Positions 53,801 through 62,239 of a stretch of DNA of 64,000 bases are shown piece after piece; position 1 is the stretch's first letter; each line of letters begins with the position of its first letter. Source of the stretch: Tupaia tana. Taxonomy: Eukaryota > Chordata > Mammalia > Scandentia > Tupaiidae. The stretch covers positions 187,036,005-187,100,004 of the forward strand of contig JAKSZU010000003.1 of the NCBI GenBank assembly GCA_026018925.1. Reading direction: 5' to 3'. The notes beneath the pieces are model-generated. The model was not told the origin of the DNA. It did not search any database and saw nothing but the letters and a program-made list of their open reading frames with translations. The position numbers and the translations under genes are program-made.

Positions 53801-54932
53801 TTAAGCAATTTAAGATGGACTAATTGGCCCCAGACTGACGCTAGGCAAATATGATTTGATTAAACTGAAGAGTGTAAATAATGAATTTAGGCCATTCCCT
53901 GTTGGCCAATTGCCACTCCACTTTTAGGCACTATCTTACAAATAAATCAAGAGAGGGCAGTCAATTGATTTATTTTTGAGTAAAAAAGGAGGAATCAAAC
54001 TACATGTCCAACATTTGGATAATGATGTGACTTTCCACTTTACCGATGGCTACCATTTATACCGTGTTTTCAAAGACCAATGGAGATGGAAAACTCTGGA
54101 TGGTGCGTGTGTGTGTGTTGGGGGGGGGGGGGATCGAGACATAAAACTTATGTTTATTTAGGCTTAGGGCAATATTCAAGGCAAAGTCTAAAAGAAAAAT
54201 ATACTCAATTATTCATTATTAAATTCTCGAAGTCGTAGACTATCAGTTTTCCACTCGTCACAGTTCTCATTACGTCTGTGTTCTCTACAATAAACTGGGC
54301 ATTACTCATAGGATTCTTAGAAAAGGGAAAACACAAAACGCCCCGCAGTCGACGCCTATCTTCCGCCGGCAGGTGTATAGCAGCCCTGGTGGCCTCTTCG
54401 CAGTCACCTGTTCCCGCCCGAGGTCCACATCCGGGGCCCGCCACAGGTGGCCCTAGGGAGGGGAGGCGACAGACTCTGCTACCGGTCCGGGCTGGTTCAG
54501 ACCACGCTGTAGCGACAGTCCGCCCAGCCGGAGGAGGTGGGCACGCTCGTGTGTGAGGCGCTGGTTCTGCGCCCTCATGATTCCAGGACTTCGCCACTCG
54601 GATCTTTTAAAGCCTCCCGCCCACGCCCAATTTCCTAGAGAAGACTGGAAATCTACAACTGAGGCTGCTCCTTCCGCCCAGCACAACCCGGCGCCTTCCC
54701 CCCGCGTCCTCAGCGCGGACGGTGGGCCTGCTCAAGGCCCGCGCGCGCCGTCCGGTCTCCAGGCGCCAAAGTGTAACCTCCCAGTCTTCGCCATTATCTC
54801 AGTCTCGGGCACCAAGGGCTGCCACTCCTTACCCCGGCCTGGCCCAACTCCCCAAGTCCGAGCCTTACCTTTCTGAGCCGCCGCCACAGCCGCGAGCAAG
54901 AGCCCGAACGCTAGAACTTGGGGGGGCGTCAT
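28363..54932 (-). CDS. EPCAM: EPCAM, epithelial cell adhesion molecule, complete nine-exon coding sequence
   Basis: Type I membrane glycoprotein of epithelial cells, used in cell-cell adhesion and in signalling through a released intracellular tail. Coding exons on the minus strand: 54869-54932, 51382-51489, 50863-51103, 47126-47191, 41051-41114, 39059-39160, 34993-35193, 29965-30009, 28363-28404; all junctions are GT-AG and the sum is 933 nt (310 residues plus stop; human is 314). Order of parts: signal peptide (about 19 residues), cysteine-rich N-terminal domain (6 Cys in exon 2), thyroglobulin type-1 domain (6 Cys, CWCV motif, exon 3), C-terminal extracellular domain (exons 4-7), one transmembrane helix (exon 7) and a short tail ending RERNA. 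The furin-like GRRAKPEG region and an AxxxG motif in the helix are retained. Oddities: a four-residue shorter signal peptide and loss of one N-glycosylation sequon (MTGS where human has MNGS). No frameshift or stop was found, so the gene looks intact. Confidence 0.97.
28515..28768 (-). mobile_element. L-SINE upstream of exon 9
   Basis: Antisense copy in EPCAM intron 8, about 110 bp from the exon 9 acceptor. Confidence 0.82.
28775..29106 (-). mobile_element. S-type/L-type hybrid SINE
   Basis: Antisense S-like part with a B-box region (28775-28910) joined without a gap to the L-SINE middle and head (28911-29106). Confidence 0.65.
29126..29875 (+). mobile_element. Three S-SINEs
   Basis: 29126-29357; 29371-29590 (flanked by AAAAATGTATTCTA, with a CT run and C-run inside); 29673-29875 (flanked by AAACCATCAGTGT). 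Confidence 0.88.
29965..30009 (-). CDS. EPCAM: EPCAM exon 8 (start of cytoplasmic tail)
   Basis: 45 nt between TATTCAG and GTAAGT. Encodes [15 protein letters not shown]: the end of the helix, the basic stop-transfer cluster and the first part of the tail. One conservative change (R to K) from human. Confidence 0.95.
30195..30450 (+). mobile_element. L-SINE
   Basis: Near-consensus; lacks the terminal CCTCTCC and goes from AGCAAAAAAATAAATAA to its flank. Confidence 0.88.
30645..30899 (-). mobile_element. Old L-SINE
   Basis: Diverged antisense copy ending CATCTGCTGGCCTG. Confidence 0.65.
30905..31465 (-). mobile_element. Old L-SINE split by a young L-SINE
   Basis: Young near-consensus copy 31093-31363 (minus), flanked by TCCCTGGTTTGTTTTT, inside an older minus copy. 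Confidence 0.9.
31482..32479 (-). mobile_element. Three antisense L-SINEs
   Basis: 31482-31744, 31958-32228 and 32238-32479. The last has a truncated head and is flanked by CCTCCATYTG. Confidence 0.8.
32565..32923 (-). mobile_element. Two S-SINEs at one target
   Basis: 32565-32749 and 32763-32923, with AAAACATTT repeated three times around them. Confidence 0.85.
33038..33250 (-). mobile_element. Old L-SINE
   Basis: Antisense, ends CACCAGCTGGCCTG. Confidence 0.6.
33251..33658. other. EPCAM: Mostly unique intron sequence
   Basis: EPCAM intron 7. AATTCAATTTGCTAATCTTT near 33622 resembles antisense LINE-1; the rest is unrecognised. Confidence 0.45.
33659..33900 (+). mobile_element. Old L-SINE
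   Basis: Diverged sense copy with CTATAGCAAACTAAAACA end. Confidence 0.6.
34138..34825 (+). mobile_element. S-SINE and two L-SINEs
   Basis: S 34138-34255; L 34257-34541 with a duplicated AAACTCACACA segment; L 34560-34825 near consensus. Confidence 0.83.
34993..35193 (-). CDS. EPCAM: EPCAM exon 7 (juxtamembrane region and transmembrane helix)
   Basis: 201 nt, 67 codons, phase 0, between AACATAG and GTAAGT. Encodes [20 protein letters not shown] onward to the helix [19 protein letters not shown]. The region holds the juxtamembrane shedding site and the helix used by gamma-secretase in human. AIITG preserves the AxxxG pattern linked to claudin-7 binding. Confidence 0.97.
35385..35685 (+). mobile_element. 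L-SINE with partial internal duplication
   Basis: The segment around the G/C hairpin and CT tract appears twice (35530-35580 and 35595-35640). Confidence 0.65.
35732..36187 (+). mobile_element. S-SINE and L-SINE inside a Tigger relic, with (AAAT)n
   Basis: S 35732-35893, L 35894-36150, then ten AAAT units to 36187. Confidence 0.8.
36397..36692 (-). mobile_element. L-SINE with long T-run
   Basis: Antisense; more than 35 T; flanked by GTATTGCAGCATTTT on both sides. Confidence 0.92.
36998..37838. mobile_element. Nested L and S SINE block
   Basis: Minus L fragment 36998-37055; plus L 37059-37545 split by minus S 37293-37490; minus L 37600-37838. Confidence 0.75.
37935..38326 (-). mobile_element. 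Two S-SINEs at one target
   Basis: 37935-38138 and 38148-38326; ACAAAATAT repeated at 37915, 38139 and 38331. Confidence 0.85.
38455..38980 (+). mobile_element. Old L-SINE and L-SINE with (GT)n
   Basis: 38455-38675 diverged; 38702-38980 near consensus, lacking the first 12 bases, with a GT expansion at 38796-38828. Confidence 0.8.
39059..39160 (-). CDS. EPCAM: EPCAM exon 6
   Basis: 102 nt between TTTCTAG and GTAAGT, phase 0 at both ends. Encodes [18 protein letters not shown] then [16 protein letters not shown]. The sequon NSS is kept. Only one residue differs from the human exon as I recall it. Confidence 0.96.
39327..40260. mobile_element. S-SINE, L-SINE, antisense L-SINE, old L-SINE
   Basis: S 39327-39480 (+), L 39596-39835 (+), L 39857-40060 (-), diverged L 40062-40260 (+). 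Confidence 0.75.
40298..40855. mobile_element. S-SINE, L-SINE and S-type fragments
   Basis: S 40298-40470 (+), L 40483-40690 (+), two antisense S-type heads 40690-40855. Confidence 0.7.
41051..41114 (-). CDS. EPCAM: EPCAM exon 5
   Basis: 64 nt between TTTGCAG and GTATGA. Encodes [22 protein letters not shown], clearly related to human TALQKEITTRYQLDPKFITSIL. It is too short to stand out as an open reading frame and was found by reading the strand for splice sites. Confidence 0.93.
41317..41490 (+). mobile_element. S-SINE close to exon 5
   Basis: Sense copy; head GGGCCAGCAGGCGGTATGG. Confidence 0.85.
41696..41957 (+). mobile_element. L-SINE, near consensus
   Basis: Full head, hairpin and CCTATAGCGAAAACCTCTC end. 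Confidence 0.9.
42006..42270 (+). mobile_element. L-SINE with hairpins in the tRNA-like head
   Basis: The A-box to B-box region contains two perfect 10-bp inverted repeats (42029-42060 and 42060-42082) not present in other copies. Confidence 0.85.
42029..42082. repeat. Two adjacent perfect 10-bp inverted repeats
   Basis: GTTAAGTCCC (42029-42038) pairs with GGGACTTAAC (42051-42060); CTTGAATCAC (42060-42069) pairs with GTGATTCAAG (42073-42082) across a 3-base loop. Confidence 0.95.
42330..43035 (+). mobile_element. Old L-SINE split by an S-SINE and a young L-SINE
   Basis: Old head 42330-42430, S 42432-42607, L 42621-42890, old remainder 42898-43035. AACACACTGG occurs three times at the joints. 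Confidence 0.88.
42621..42890 (+). mobile_element. L-SINE closest to the family consensus
   Basis: The 251-bp body has A box TAGCGTAATGG (42633-42643) and B box GGTTCGAGTCC (42676-42686) intact, giving a complete internal RNA polymerase III promoter. Perfect 13-bp duplication AAAACACACTGGA (42608-42620 and 42891-42903). Confidence 0.95.
43045..43525 (+). repeat. Diverged 120-bp direct repeat around an S-SINE
   Basis: 43045-43160 and 43405-43525 share CATGACAAT, GTCCTGGGT, GGTATAACA and TCCTGAAT in order. A minus S-SINE (43172-43350) lies between them. Confidence 0.7.
43535..44750 (+). mobile_element. Tigger-like DNA transposon relic split by four SINEs
   Basis: Pieces CAGTCAGTTACCTATGGTCA (43535), ATTCTGAGTGGTGTGATGAT (43934), GAATCATTCCTTTTCCAGC (44377), GGTTGGTCACTTAGTAACTG (44424) and TTTCAGGTATCTACTGGGAG (44697) occur in the order of a Tigger-family element as I recall it. 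Three S-SINEs and one L-SINE interrupt it. No transposase frame remains. Confidence 0.55.
43606..44680 (+). mobile_element. SINEs inside a Tigger-like relic
   Basis: L 43606-43900, S 43966-44122, S 44130-44280, S 44501-44680. The last lacks its first 12 bases and is flanked by TTTAGTGCT. Confidence 0.8.
44835..45207 (-). mobile_element. S-SINE split by an opposite S-SINE
   Basis: The plus copy 44868-45050 sits in the tail of the minus copy; AAAGAATTATTTTATT is duplicated. Confidence 0.82.
45287..47045 (-). mobile_element. Array of seven antisense SINEs
   Basis: S 45287-45493, L 45500-45819, L 45826-46113, L 46135-46420 (flanked by 21-bp AGGCCCCATTTTTATTTTGT repeats), S 46440-46572, L 46573-46852 with a tandem GTGGTGCACTACGTGGGAAT duplication (46770-46818), S 46870-47045. 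The array ends 80 bp from exon 4. Confidence 0.85.
47126..47191 (-). CDS. EPCAM: EPCAM exon 4
   Basis: 66 nt between TTTCACAG and GTAAGT. Encodes [21 protein letters not shown], part of the C-terminal extracellular domain. The length equals the human exon and the frame continues from exon 3 (split Tyr codon). Confidence 0.95.
47290..48015 (+). mobile_element. L-SINE, S-SINE, L-SINE
   Basis: L 47290-47540, S 47583-47770, L 47777-48015. Confidence 0.83.
48090..48363 (-). mobile_element. L-SINE
   Basis: Near consensus; flanked by CTTCCATATATTCTT. Confidence 0.92.
48364..48749. other. EPCAM: Unique intron sequence
   Basis: EPCAM intron 3; nothing recognised. Confidence 0.6.
48750..49572. mobile_element. 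Minus S-SINE, then plus S-SINE split by two L-SINEs
   Basis: S 48750-48905 (-); S 48935-49108 resuming 49553-49572 (+), with duplicated AAATACTGGTCAGT; minus L copies 49109-49273 (headless) and 49274-49550 inserted in its tail. Confidence 0.83.
49613..50775. mobile_element. Four old L-SINEs
   Basis: 49613-49815 (+), 49925-50162 (+, with long C-run and G-run at the hairpin), 50268-50512 (-), 50546-50775 (+). Confidence 0.68.
50863..51103 (-). CDS. EPCAM: EPCAM exon 3 (thyroglobulin type-1 domain)
   Basis: 241 nt between TTTTCAG and GTAAGT. Encodes [12 protein letters not shown] through CSERVRT. Shows the thyroglobulin type-1 signature ([12 protein letters not shown]) and the GRRAKPEG cleavage region. 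The N-linked sequon NGTS is present, but the upstream sequon seen in human (NGS) reads TGS here. Confidence 0.97.
51382..51489 (-). CDS. EPCAM: EPCAM exon 2 (N-terminal cysteine-rich domain)
   Basis: 108 nt between acceptor TTCTAG and donor GTAAGT. Encodes [12 protein letters not shown] through TQNTVICTK with six cysteines. The middle ([11 protein letters not shown]) differs more from the human protein than other exons do, but the cysteine spacing is kept. Phase 1 on both sides. Confidence 0.95.
51598..52127 (-). mobile_element. Two antisense L-SINEs
   Basis: 51598-51850 near consensus, 51863-52127 old. Confidence 0.8.
52328..53017 (-). mobile_element. Three-layer SINE nest
   Basis: Old minus L (52328-52449, 52883-53017) holds a minus S (52450-52470, 52722-52882), which holds a plus L (52471-52718). 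Duplications: CTCCTTTCAGGAT outside, AAAGAATTATT inside. Confidence 0.85.
53051..53280 (+). mobile_element. L-SINE
   Basis: Sense copy with diverged head; end CTACAGCAAAAATCTCTC. Confidence 0.8.
53281..54339. other. EPCAM: SINE-free part of EPCAM intron 1
   Basis: About 1 kb without recognisable repeats except a G-run at 54119-54132. Such a gap in SINE cover next to a promoter may reflect constraint. Confidence 0.55.
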
Positions 54933-55440
54933 GCTGCGCGTGCTTGGAAAAAGAGGGGCGCCGGCTGCACCCGGGTCTCGCAAAGGGGCACACAAATGGA
55001 ATGGGGTGCGTTGAGCCCTAGGAGCAGCCGAGCGGCGCGCGAGGGTGCAGTGCGCGGGTCTGCGTCCCAAGGAGCGCAAGGAGGTCGTCCCAGGCCCCAG
55101 GCGGCTAAAGGTGCAAGCTCACCGAGGGACAAAGCGTTCTGCCCGAGTGGCAGGGCGGAGCTCAGACCTGCCCGACCTGGGGGCTCCGCCTCCGGGCCCC
55201 ATCCCAGGGCTGTTCACCTCTGCACGCCGGTGCTAGGCGACAAGTCACCGCCTGGGTGTTGGGGGAGGGACCGTGCTCCCCTCCCCCAGCGCTGGCTTGA
55301 AGGTTAAGATCCCGCCCCCTCTCCAGGTGTGCGCTCGCGGGGCCCGCCAGCGCTTTCTCTGTGTGATGTCTGCAGGTACCCTAGTGGCTATGGGTTTGAA
55401 AATGCCGAGCGCTCGTTTTACCCGGAGGAGCGCAATAGCC
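54340..55440 (-). promoter_or_regulatory. EPCAM: EPCAM CpG island, promoter and 5' UTR
   Basis: GC- and CpG-rich stretch covering the EPCAM start codon at 54932, the start of intron 1 and about 500 bp upstream. It contains GC-box-like motifs (CCGCCCCC near 55313) and no TATA box at a useful distance. Several long reading frames here result from high GC and lack recognisable domains. The exact transcription start cannot be read from sequence. Confidence 0.75.
54869..54932 (-). CDS. EPCAM: EPCAM coding exon 1 (signal peptide)
   Basis: Starts at ATG with A at -3 and encodes [21 protein letters not shown] plus one base, followed by donor GTAAGG. It is 64 nt against 76 in human; the four missing codons fall in the hydrophobic/Ala-rich end of the signal peptide. 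The start is fixed by the recognisable [13 protein letters not shown] core and by its place inside the CpG island. Confidence 0.95.
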
Positions 55441-56123
55441 TTAAAGAATGGAGCTGCAGGCAAGGGGTGTGGGGACTGGAAGGGGAACGTGAACGCTAAA
55501 ACGGCATTCGGAGAGAAACTAAGCCAAAGCACCATAAAAAAAAGACCTTTGAGCTTTACCCGGCAGTTTACTTATGCTCCTTTGAAACTAGGCAAGAGAC
55601 AGATCAAGAGGAAGAACGGAAGGGAGAAAAAAGGAATAGGGAAGGACGAATTTTCCCTGATCCTCCGTGTATTCTTCATAATTACTCTCAATAATTCTTT
55701 TTCTTTTAAATAAGAATTTTTAGCACTTGAAGATGTAAGAAAATGTATTCTCATTTTCCCAGTCAAATCCTGGGAACCGAGATTATTTCAGTTGTGATTA
55801 ATATTTGAGGATAATGTTGGTGAATCAAGCCAAAAGAAAATGTAGGGAAGTAGAAACAAAGGACAGTAATTTATTTCATTGCTAATGACTTCTAATCACA
55901 ACACACTATATTATTAGTCTTAAAATGATTGTAGTAACTTGAAGCTTTTAGTAACTTAAAATATTCAGTGTTTTTAATGTTTTGTTGTAGTATCATGGCA
56001 ATCTTTTTAAAAGAGACTTCATCTGCTTAAGAAATAAGTTCAAAAGAGAAAAGGGGAGCTATGCTTCAAAATTTGCTTCTTTTAAGGAAATTAATGAAAA
56101 AGGCTCGAATATGGGGGGGGTAG

Positions 56124-56127
<4 letters not shown>
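55441..56127. other. Unique upstream flank
   Basis: Shift from GC-rich island to A/T-rich DNA; no exon or repeat recognised. Confidence 0.55.
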
Positions 56128-56167
<40 letters not shown>

Positions 56168-56833
56168 GAGAGGTTTTTGCTATAGGGCGCTTGCGCTCGC
56201 CAGACAGACAGAAAGGGAGAAATCACCCCCCGAGGAGATGGTCACGCTGCAATCCCTTCTCCTCCATTCTCCTCTCGAGACCTTGGGCACGCACGCACAC
56301 GCGCCCGGATTGAGTTAAAGCCACCGGGTCCGGGACTCGAACCACGGTCGACTACGTGGGAGTCCAGCGACATAGCCATTACGCTAACTGCTGGTTCCCC
56401 GAATTTTTTTAAATTTAATTTTATTCATTTTAATTTGACCAGAGAGAGAGAGAAAGTGAGGCACCAGGTCGAGGACTGGGACCCTGGTAGCCACATGGGA
56501 GTGTCCAGCCCGTTAACCACCACACCACCTGCTGGTCCCCAAATATAGGTTGTTTTGTTTGTTTGTTTGTTTTTTGTTTGAGAAGATTTGCCATAGGGCG
56601 CGTGAGCTCGCCAGAGAGACAGAGAGAGACAGAGAGATAGAAAGCGAGAAATCACCCCCCAGGGGGGATGGCCACGCTGCAATCCCTTCTCCTCCATTCT
56701 CCTCCATTCTCCTCTCAGGATCTTGGGCACGCACACGCACCCGGCGTGAGTTTTAAGCCACCGGGTCCAGGATGCGAACCGCGGTTGACTACGTGGGAGT
56801 CCAGCGACATAGCCATTACGCTAACTGCTGGTG
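56128..56833 (-). mobile_element. L-SINE, S-SINE, L-SINE, all antisense
   Basis: L 56128-56399 with a T-run of nearly 40, S 56401-56540, L 56553-56833 flanked by CCCCAAATATAGG. Confidence 0.88.
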
Positions 56834-56848
56834 CCCCCAAATATAGGT

Positions 56849-57954
56849 TTTTAATAACTTTCAGATTATATTTATGAACTTCTAAGACTGAAATGAAATG
56901 ATCAGGCCACAGTACCTCTGCAAACCCAACAGAAGAGAGATTAATTACATGACATAGAACTGGTGAAATAGAATTTTATGACTTTTGACCAAAACATTAC
57001 TGATTTTTTTTCTATGCTTTGTTTTCAAGATTTAAGGATTTTTGTTTTCTTTTGAGCTGTTTATAGCTTCAGCAATTTGTTTAAAAATATTTTTTTCTAG
57101 AAAGAATTGTAACATAGACTCTTCTCCCTTCCTGACCCCTCCAGAATTGGAAAATATTTATGATATGTATAAATGTTGTGGCAGTATAGTTATCTACATA
57201 AATTCAATAATACCTACTGCCTTGCATCAGAAATTGGAAACACTGGTTATTGCGAGGGCTTTGACTGGAATGTCATATCTAAAGATATGATCTGAAAGCT
57301 AAGGAACTAAGATTGATCTCAAGGAAGCCAACAGAAGCTTTTAGAAAGATTGCCTGGTACCATAAACAGTTCTGCCTGGCCGGTAAGTAAAGAATGTCAC
57401 TTACTGACAGGCCCCAAAACTTCCAAGTACAGGTACTTAAAGGCACAGTCAAAACAGTGAATTTCTGATTTGGTTCAGTATTATTGAGAGGTTTTTTAAA
57501 AGAGTCTAACCTGAAGTTCCTTATAAAAGGTTTCAACAAACCCAACTAAATCAATTACTATTCTTATTGGGCTTTGTGCAAATAACAGACGAAATTGAGA
57601 TTAAACTTACTTTTTGGCAAATAAGTTAGTTTATGTATCCCTTTGGTAAAAGGAGGAATGGAGAGAGAAAAAAAATGTTTTCGAAGAAAACTATAGTGCA
57701 ATGGATACTAGATTTTAGTTCTGTCCACATTGGGTTTTTGAGTTTTTAATATTTATCTACCATTTGGACAGAACCCTAACCTGTTTCCTGGCTTTAAGAG
57801 TTAAACAAATTTTTCTTAACTTTTTAAAATTTTGATTCATTAAAGCTAAACCAGCTTTTCTTGAAATTTAAAAAAAATAATAATTGCAAACTAAAGAAAG
57901 TGCAGGAAAAGGGTAGGTAATGGGCAGGGAATCAATGGGGGGAAAAAGCAAAAC
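56849..57954. other. Long SINE-free stretch upstream of EPCAM
   Basis: 1.1 kb, A/T-rich, no recognised repeat or exon. The reading frames at 57042-57290 (+) and 57279-57545 (-) show no known domain. Confidence 0.5.
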
Positions 57955-58144
57955 TTTTTTTTTTTTTTTTTTTTTTTGAGAGGTTTTTGCTATAGGGCAC
58001 ATGAGCTCACCAGAAAGACAGAGAGAGACAGGGAGAAAGAAAGCCAGAAATCTCCCCCCAGAGGGGATGGCCATGCCCCAGTCCCTTCTCCTCCAATTGC
58101 ATGGAAGTCCAGCGACATAGGCATTGTGATAAACTGCTGGTCCC
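57955..58144 (-). mobile_element. L-SINE with deleted middle
   Basis: TCTCCTCCAATTG joins directly to CATGGAAGTCCAGCGACATA; flanked by AAAGCAAAAC. Confidence 0.85.
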
Positions 58145-58216
58145 AAAGCAAAACATTTAATGGACACAAAAATGGAAAATTGCTGATAATGTCTATGATA
58201 ATTAAAAGAAATAAAG

Positions 58217-58477
58217 AGGGACCAGCAGTTAGCGTAATGGCTATGTCGCTGGACTCCCATGTAGTCGACAGCGGTTCAAGTCCCGGACCCAGTGGCTTAA
58301 ACCCACGCTGGGTGCATGTGTGTGCGTGCCCAAGATCCCAAGAGGAGAATGGAGGAGAAGGGATTGCGGCGTGGCCATCCCCCCTGGGGGGTGATTTCTC
58401 GCTTTCTGTCTCTCTATCTCTCTCTGTCTGTCTGGCGAGTGCACGCACCCTAGAGCGAAAACCTCTCCAAAAAAATA
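58217..58477 (+). mobile_element. L-SINE, near consensus
   Basis: Complete head to CCTAGAGCGAAAACCTCTCC. Confidence 0.92.
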
Positions 58478-58761
58478 AAGAGAGGTGAAAAAACAACTTT
58501 TAGATTTAACTAAATTTGACTATTACAAGTAGCATATATGTCAAATCCCAGATTATGCTTTTATTATACAATAATTTAAGTGTGTTGTACTCTCCTGTTA
58601 AAGTATAAGCAAGTTAATTAATGCAATAGTAACACTGTTTGTAAGTACATCTATGATTTGAATTTTTCTTGTCACATTAAATAAGCTATTATTAGATTAT
58701 TGACATATTTTAAAAAGCCTATCAAAATCTAAATTAAAAAAAAAAATCTAAATCTAGTTGC

Positions 58762-58955
58762 TGGGGGCTGGCAGGTAGAATGGTGGTTAAGGGTGCTGGA
58801 TTCCCACATGGTCGACTGTGATTCGAGTCCTGGACCTGGCAGCTTGCTTTCTCACTTTCTCTCTCTCTTTCACTGTCACTATCTGGTCAAATTGAAATAA
58901 ACAAATGAATAAATAATAAATAAAGTTAAATAAAATAATTATTTAAAAATAAATA
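58762..58955 (+). mobile_element. S-SINE
   Basis: Flanked by AATCTAGTTGCT. Confidence 0.9.
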
Positions 58956-59203
58956 AATCTAGTTGCTAGGCTTTTTTTTTTTTTAGAACTTCATGATTTA
59001 TTGAGCAGTTTAAGTAAAAAGAATAGTACTAACAAATCAGGAACAAGTTATCAACTAGATTTTTGTAGTCTGCTGTACTTTGGATGTTTTCAGGAAGTTG
59101 GACACTGCCAGCCCCCAGACTATAATATTTTCCCCAAGAATAATTTAACAGGTTATTGTGGCTTTATTTGCAAAGTATTCCACTGCCAGATCTAAATCTG
59201 TTA

Positions 59204-60200
59204 TTTTTTTAAAGAATTATTTATTTAACTTTATTTATTCATTCATTTATTTTATTTTGACCAGAGAGACACAGAGAGGAAGGGAGAAAGCAAACCACCA
59301 GATTCAGGACATGAACCATGGTCAGCCATGTGGGAGTATGCAGTGCCTTAACTACCACTCTGCCCGCTGGTCCCAATTACCTGTTTATTTAATCAAGGAC
59401 AATCTCATCTTCTTATAACTTGCCAGCTGTTTATTAAATTATTTATTTCAATAAAATGAATTAAGTAAACATGATTATTTAAAAATGACAAACCACCACA
59501 CTAATCTCTGATTCATAGTATCTGAGTATACATCCATGATATTATTTATTTGTATAGCTCCTTAACACCTCAATTTGTCATTCTTTGCTCAAATTTGCTC
59601 TCATCTTATGTTTTGTCTGTGACTCTTTTGTAGTTCCAGTGCCATATTTTAGAACATGTATTTATTTATTTGTAAGGTTTCATACTCGGGGCCAGCAGGC
59701 AGCATGGTGGTTAAAGGCGCTAGACTCCCACATGGCCGACTATAGTTAGAATCCTGGACCTGGCGACTTGCTCTCTCTCTCTCTGTCTCTCTTTCTCTCT
59801 CTCTCTCTGGTCAAAATAGAAAAATAATGATAATAAATAAATAGTTCTTTAAAAAAAGATTTCATACTCAAGTATATTTCTAAAATATTTCTCAAATTTT
59901 ACTGGTAGGTGCTTTTTAATTTTGATACTAGTCAGTTTGCTATATTTGACTAAGAAAGAAATATAACAAGTTTAAAAACTGTAACAAAATTTTTCTAGCC
60001 AAACTTCTTTGTCTCTAAAAACAAAATTTCTGAGACCAGCAAATGGCATGGTGGCTAAGGGCACTGGATTCCCATATTGCCGAACACAGTTCCGTTCGAG
60101 TCCCAGAGCTGGCGACTTGCTTTCTCTCTCCCCCCGCCACCCACTGGTCAATTAAAATAAGTAAATAAATTTAAAAAGTTAAAAAATTATTTTAAAAAAT
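59204..60200. mobile_element. Three S-SINEs
   Basis: 59204-59375 (-), 59688-59855 (+), 60031-60200 (+), separated by unique A/T-rich DNA. Confidence 0.83.
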
Positions 60201-60236
60201 ATCTAACCCTTTATTATGAAAAAACTGTTTTTCTTT

Positions 60237-60364
60237 TCTTTTTTTTTTGGAGAAGTTTTTTACTGTAGGGCGTATGCCCTCATAAGCCACCAGGTCTGGG
60301 ACTCAAACCATGGTGGACTACATGGGAGTTCAAAGATATAGCCATTATGCCAACTGCTGGCCCC
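60237..60364 (-). mobile_element. L-SINE reduced to its two ends
   Basis: 3' end (GGGCGTATGCCCTC) joined to the head (CATAAGCCACCAGG); the middle is absent. Confidence 0.8.
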
Positions 60365-60514
60365 GAGAAAACTGTTTTTCATATCTTTCTTCACTTAAAA
60401 GTTCTTTGTAAACTATAAGGCACTACACGATAAGTATTTAGGCACAATGTTTAATCCATTAATATGTGGATGCTTATTAGGTGGTATCATATAATTTAAA
60501 ATACAGAAAATTTG

Positions 60515-60788
60515 GGGGACCAGCAGTTGGTGTAATGGCTATGTTGCTGGACTCCCATGTAGCCAACCACTGTTTGAGTCCCTGACCTGGTGGCTTAAAC
60601 TCACGCCAGGCGCGTGTGCTTGCGTGTGTGTCCAAGATCCCGAGAGGAGAATGGAGGAGAAGGGATTGCGGCATGGCCACCCCCTCTAAGGGGTGATTTC
60701 TCACTTTCTGTCTCTCTGTCTCTCTCTGTCTTTCTGGCAAGCACATGCACCCTATAGCAAAAATCTCTCCAAATAAATAAATAAATAG
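60515..60788 (+). mobile_element. L-SINE
   Basis: Complete sense copy flanked by ACAGAAAATTT. Confidence 0.9.
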
Positions 60789-61125
60789 CACAGAAAATTT
60801 TACTTTTATTCCTGAAACACACACATGTAAATAGTATAAAAGCAGAAAAGTAATACAGGTTTAAAATTAAAGAACAGGAACTCCCTTCCTCATCTTAATT
60901 TTTGTTCCCACAGAGGCAGTTGTTTTCTTCATTCCTAACAGTTTCCCGTAGTACCAATTTATTTCCTAATATAGAGAACAATTATTTCTCTTACAATGGG
61001 CTTGCCCCCACATAGCTCCATCATTGCTCAAGTCATTGTTCAAATGGAAATCATCCTACTTCTTGTCGACTTCTCCCAAAGTTTTCTTATGTGACTTTTT
61101 TTTTTTCTAAGAATTATTTATCTAG
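60789..61125. other. Unique flank
   Basis: No gene or repeat recognised. Confidence 0.5.
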
Positions 61126-61217
61126 GGAACCAGCAGGTGGCGTGGTGGTTAAGGCACTGGACATTCCCACATTGCTGACCATGGTTCAAGTCCTGGACCT
61201 GGTGGCTTGCTTTCTCA

Positions 61218-61267
<50 letters not shown>

Positions 61268-61922
61268 AAATTTAAAAAATGAGCAAATGAATAAATAAAG
61301 TTAAATAAATAATTCTTTAAAAAAAAGAATTATTTATCTAGTTAATTCCACTTGGTATTTTTAGAATTATTTTCTTAACTTTATTTATTTTTACTTTGAT
61401 CAGAGGGGGCAGAGTGAGAGCAAGGAGAGCGAGAACAAGACAGAGAGAAAGGAAGCCACCATGTCCAGGACTCAAACTGCAGTCGGTCATGTGGGAGTCC
61501 AGTGTCCTTAATTGCCACACCACCTGCTGGTCTCATTATTATTATTTTTTTTAATATGACCAGAGAGAGAGAAAAAGGGAAATTGAGAAAGCAAATCTCT
61601 AGGTCCAGGACTTGAACCATGATCCACCATGTAGGAATCCAGTTACAGTTTTAGGGGTTTTGGGGGGGGTGTGTTTTTTTGGTTTTTTGTTTTTGCTTTG
61701 TTTTCAGAGTTTTACTATAGGGTGCAGAAGTAGACAGAAAAAGTGAAAAATCACTCCCCTGGGGGGATGGCCTTTCTTCTCCACTCTACTCCTGGGATTT
61801 TGAACATGCACACATGCACATGTGTGCCCCACGCGTTTTTAAAACTTCCAGTTGGACATTTAAACCACATACTTGGCCATGTGTGATCCAACATCTTAAT
61901 CGCCATGCCACCCACTGGCTCT
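61126..61922. mobile_element. S-SINEs and an old L-SINE
   Basis: S 61126-61325 (+, CT run of about 40), S 61358-61535 (-), partial S 61536-61650 (-), old L 61690-61922 (-). Confidence 0.78.
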
Positions 61923-62239
61923 AGTTTCAGCTTTTATGTTTAGGTCTATGATTCATTTCAAGTTCATTTTTGTGTATTGTTTTGAGATAAGAGTCAAGAT
62001 TTTTGGTTTGACTTTTTTCCCTCCGCATTTATCCGGCTAGTTGGTCCAGTGTCACATGATGAAAACTCTCCTTTTTCGCCACTGAATTACCTTGGCAGCT
62101 ATAAAAAAAAAAAATCAGTTAATTATATACATGTTGGGTCTATTTCTGAATTCGCCCTCTTTATTGATCTATGTGTCTTTCCAGTTCCAGTACTATGCTG
62201 TCTTAATTACTGTAGTCTTGATATAAAACTGCAATATTC

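Noticed and set aside
54205-55713. Several 90-146 residue frames on both strands near the EPCAM promoter
   Set aside because: They come from high GC content with few stop codons. No known domain, splice pattern or good start context was seen, apart from the EPCAM exon 1 frame.
57042-57545. Possible gene in the SINE-free flank upstream of EPCAM
   Set aside because: Frames of 82 and 88 residues without known motifs, splice sites or promoter; compatible with chance.
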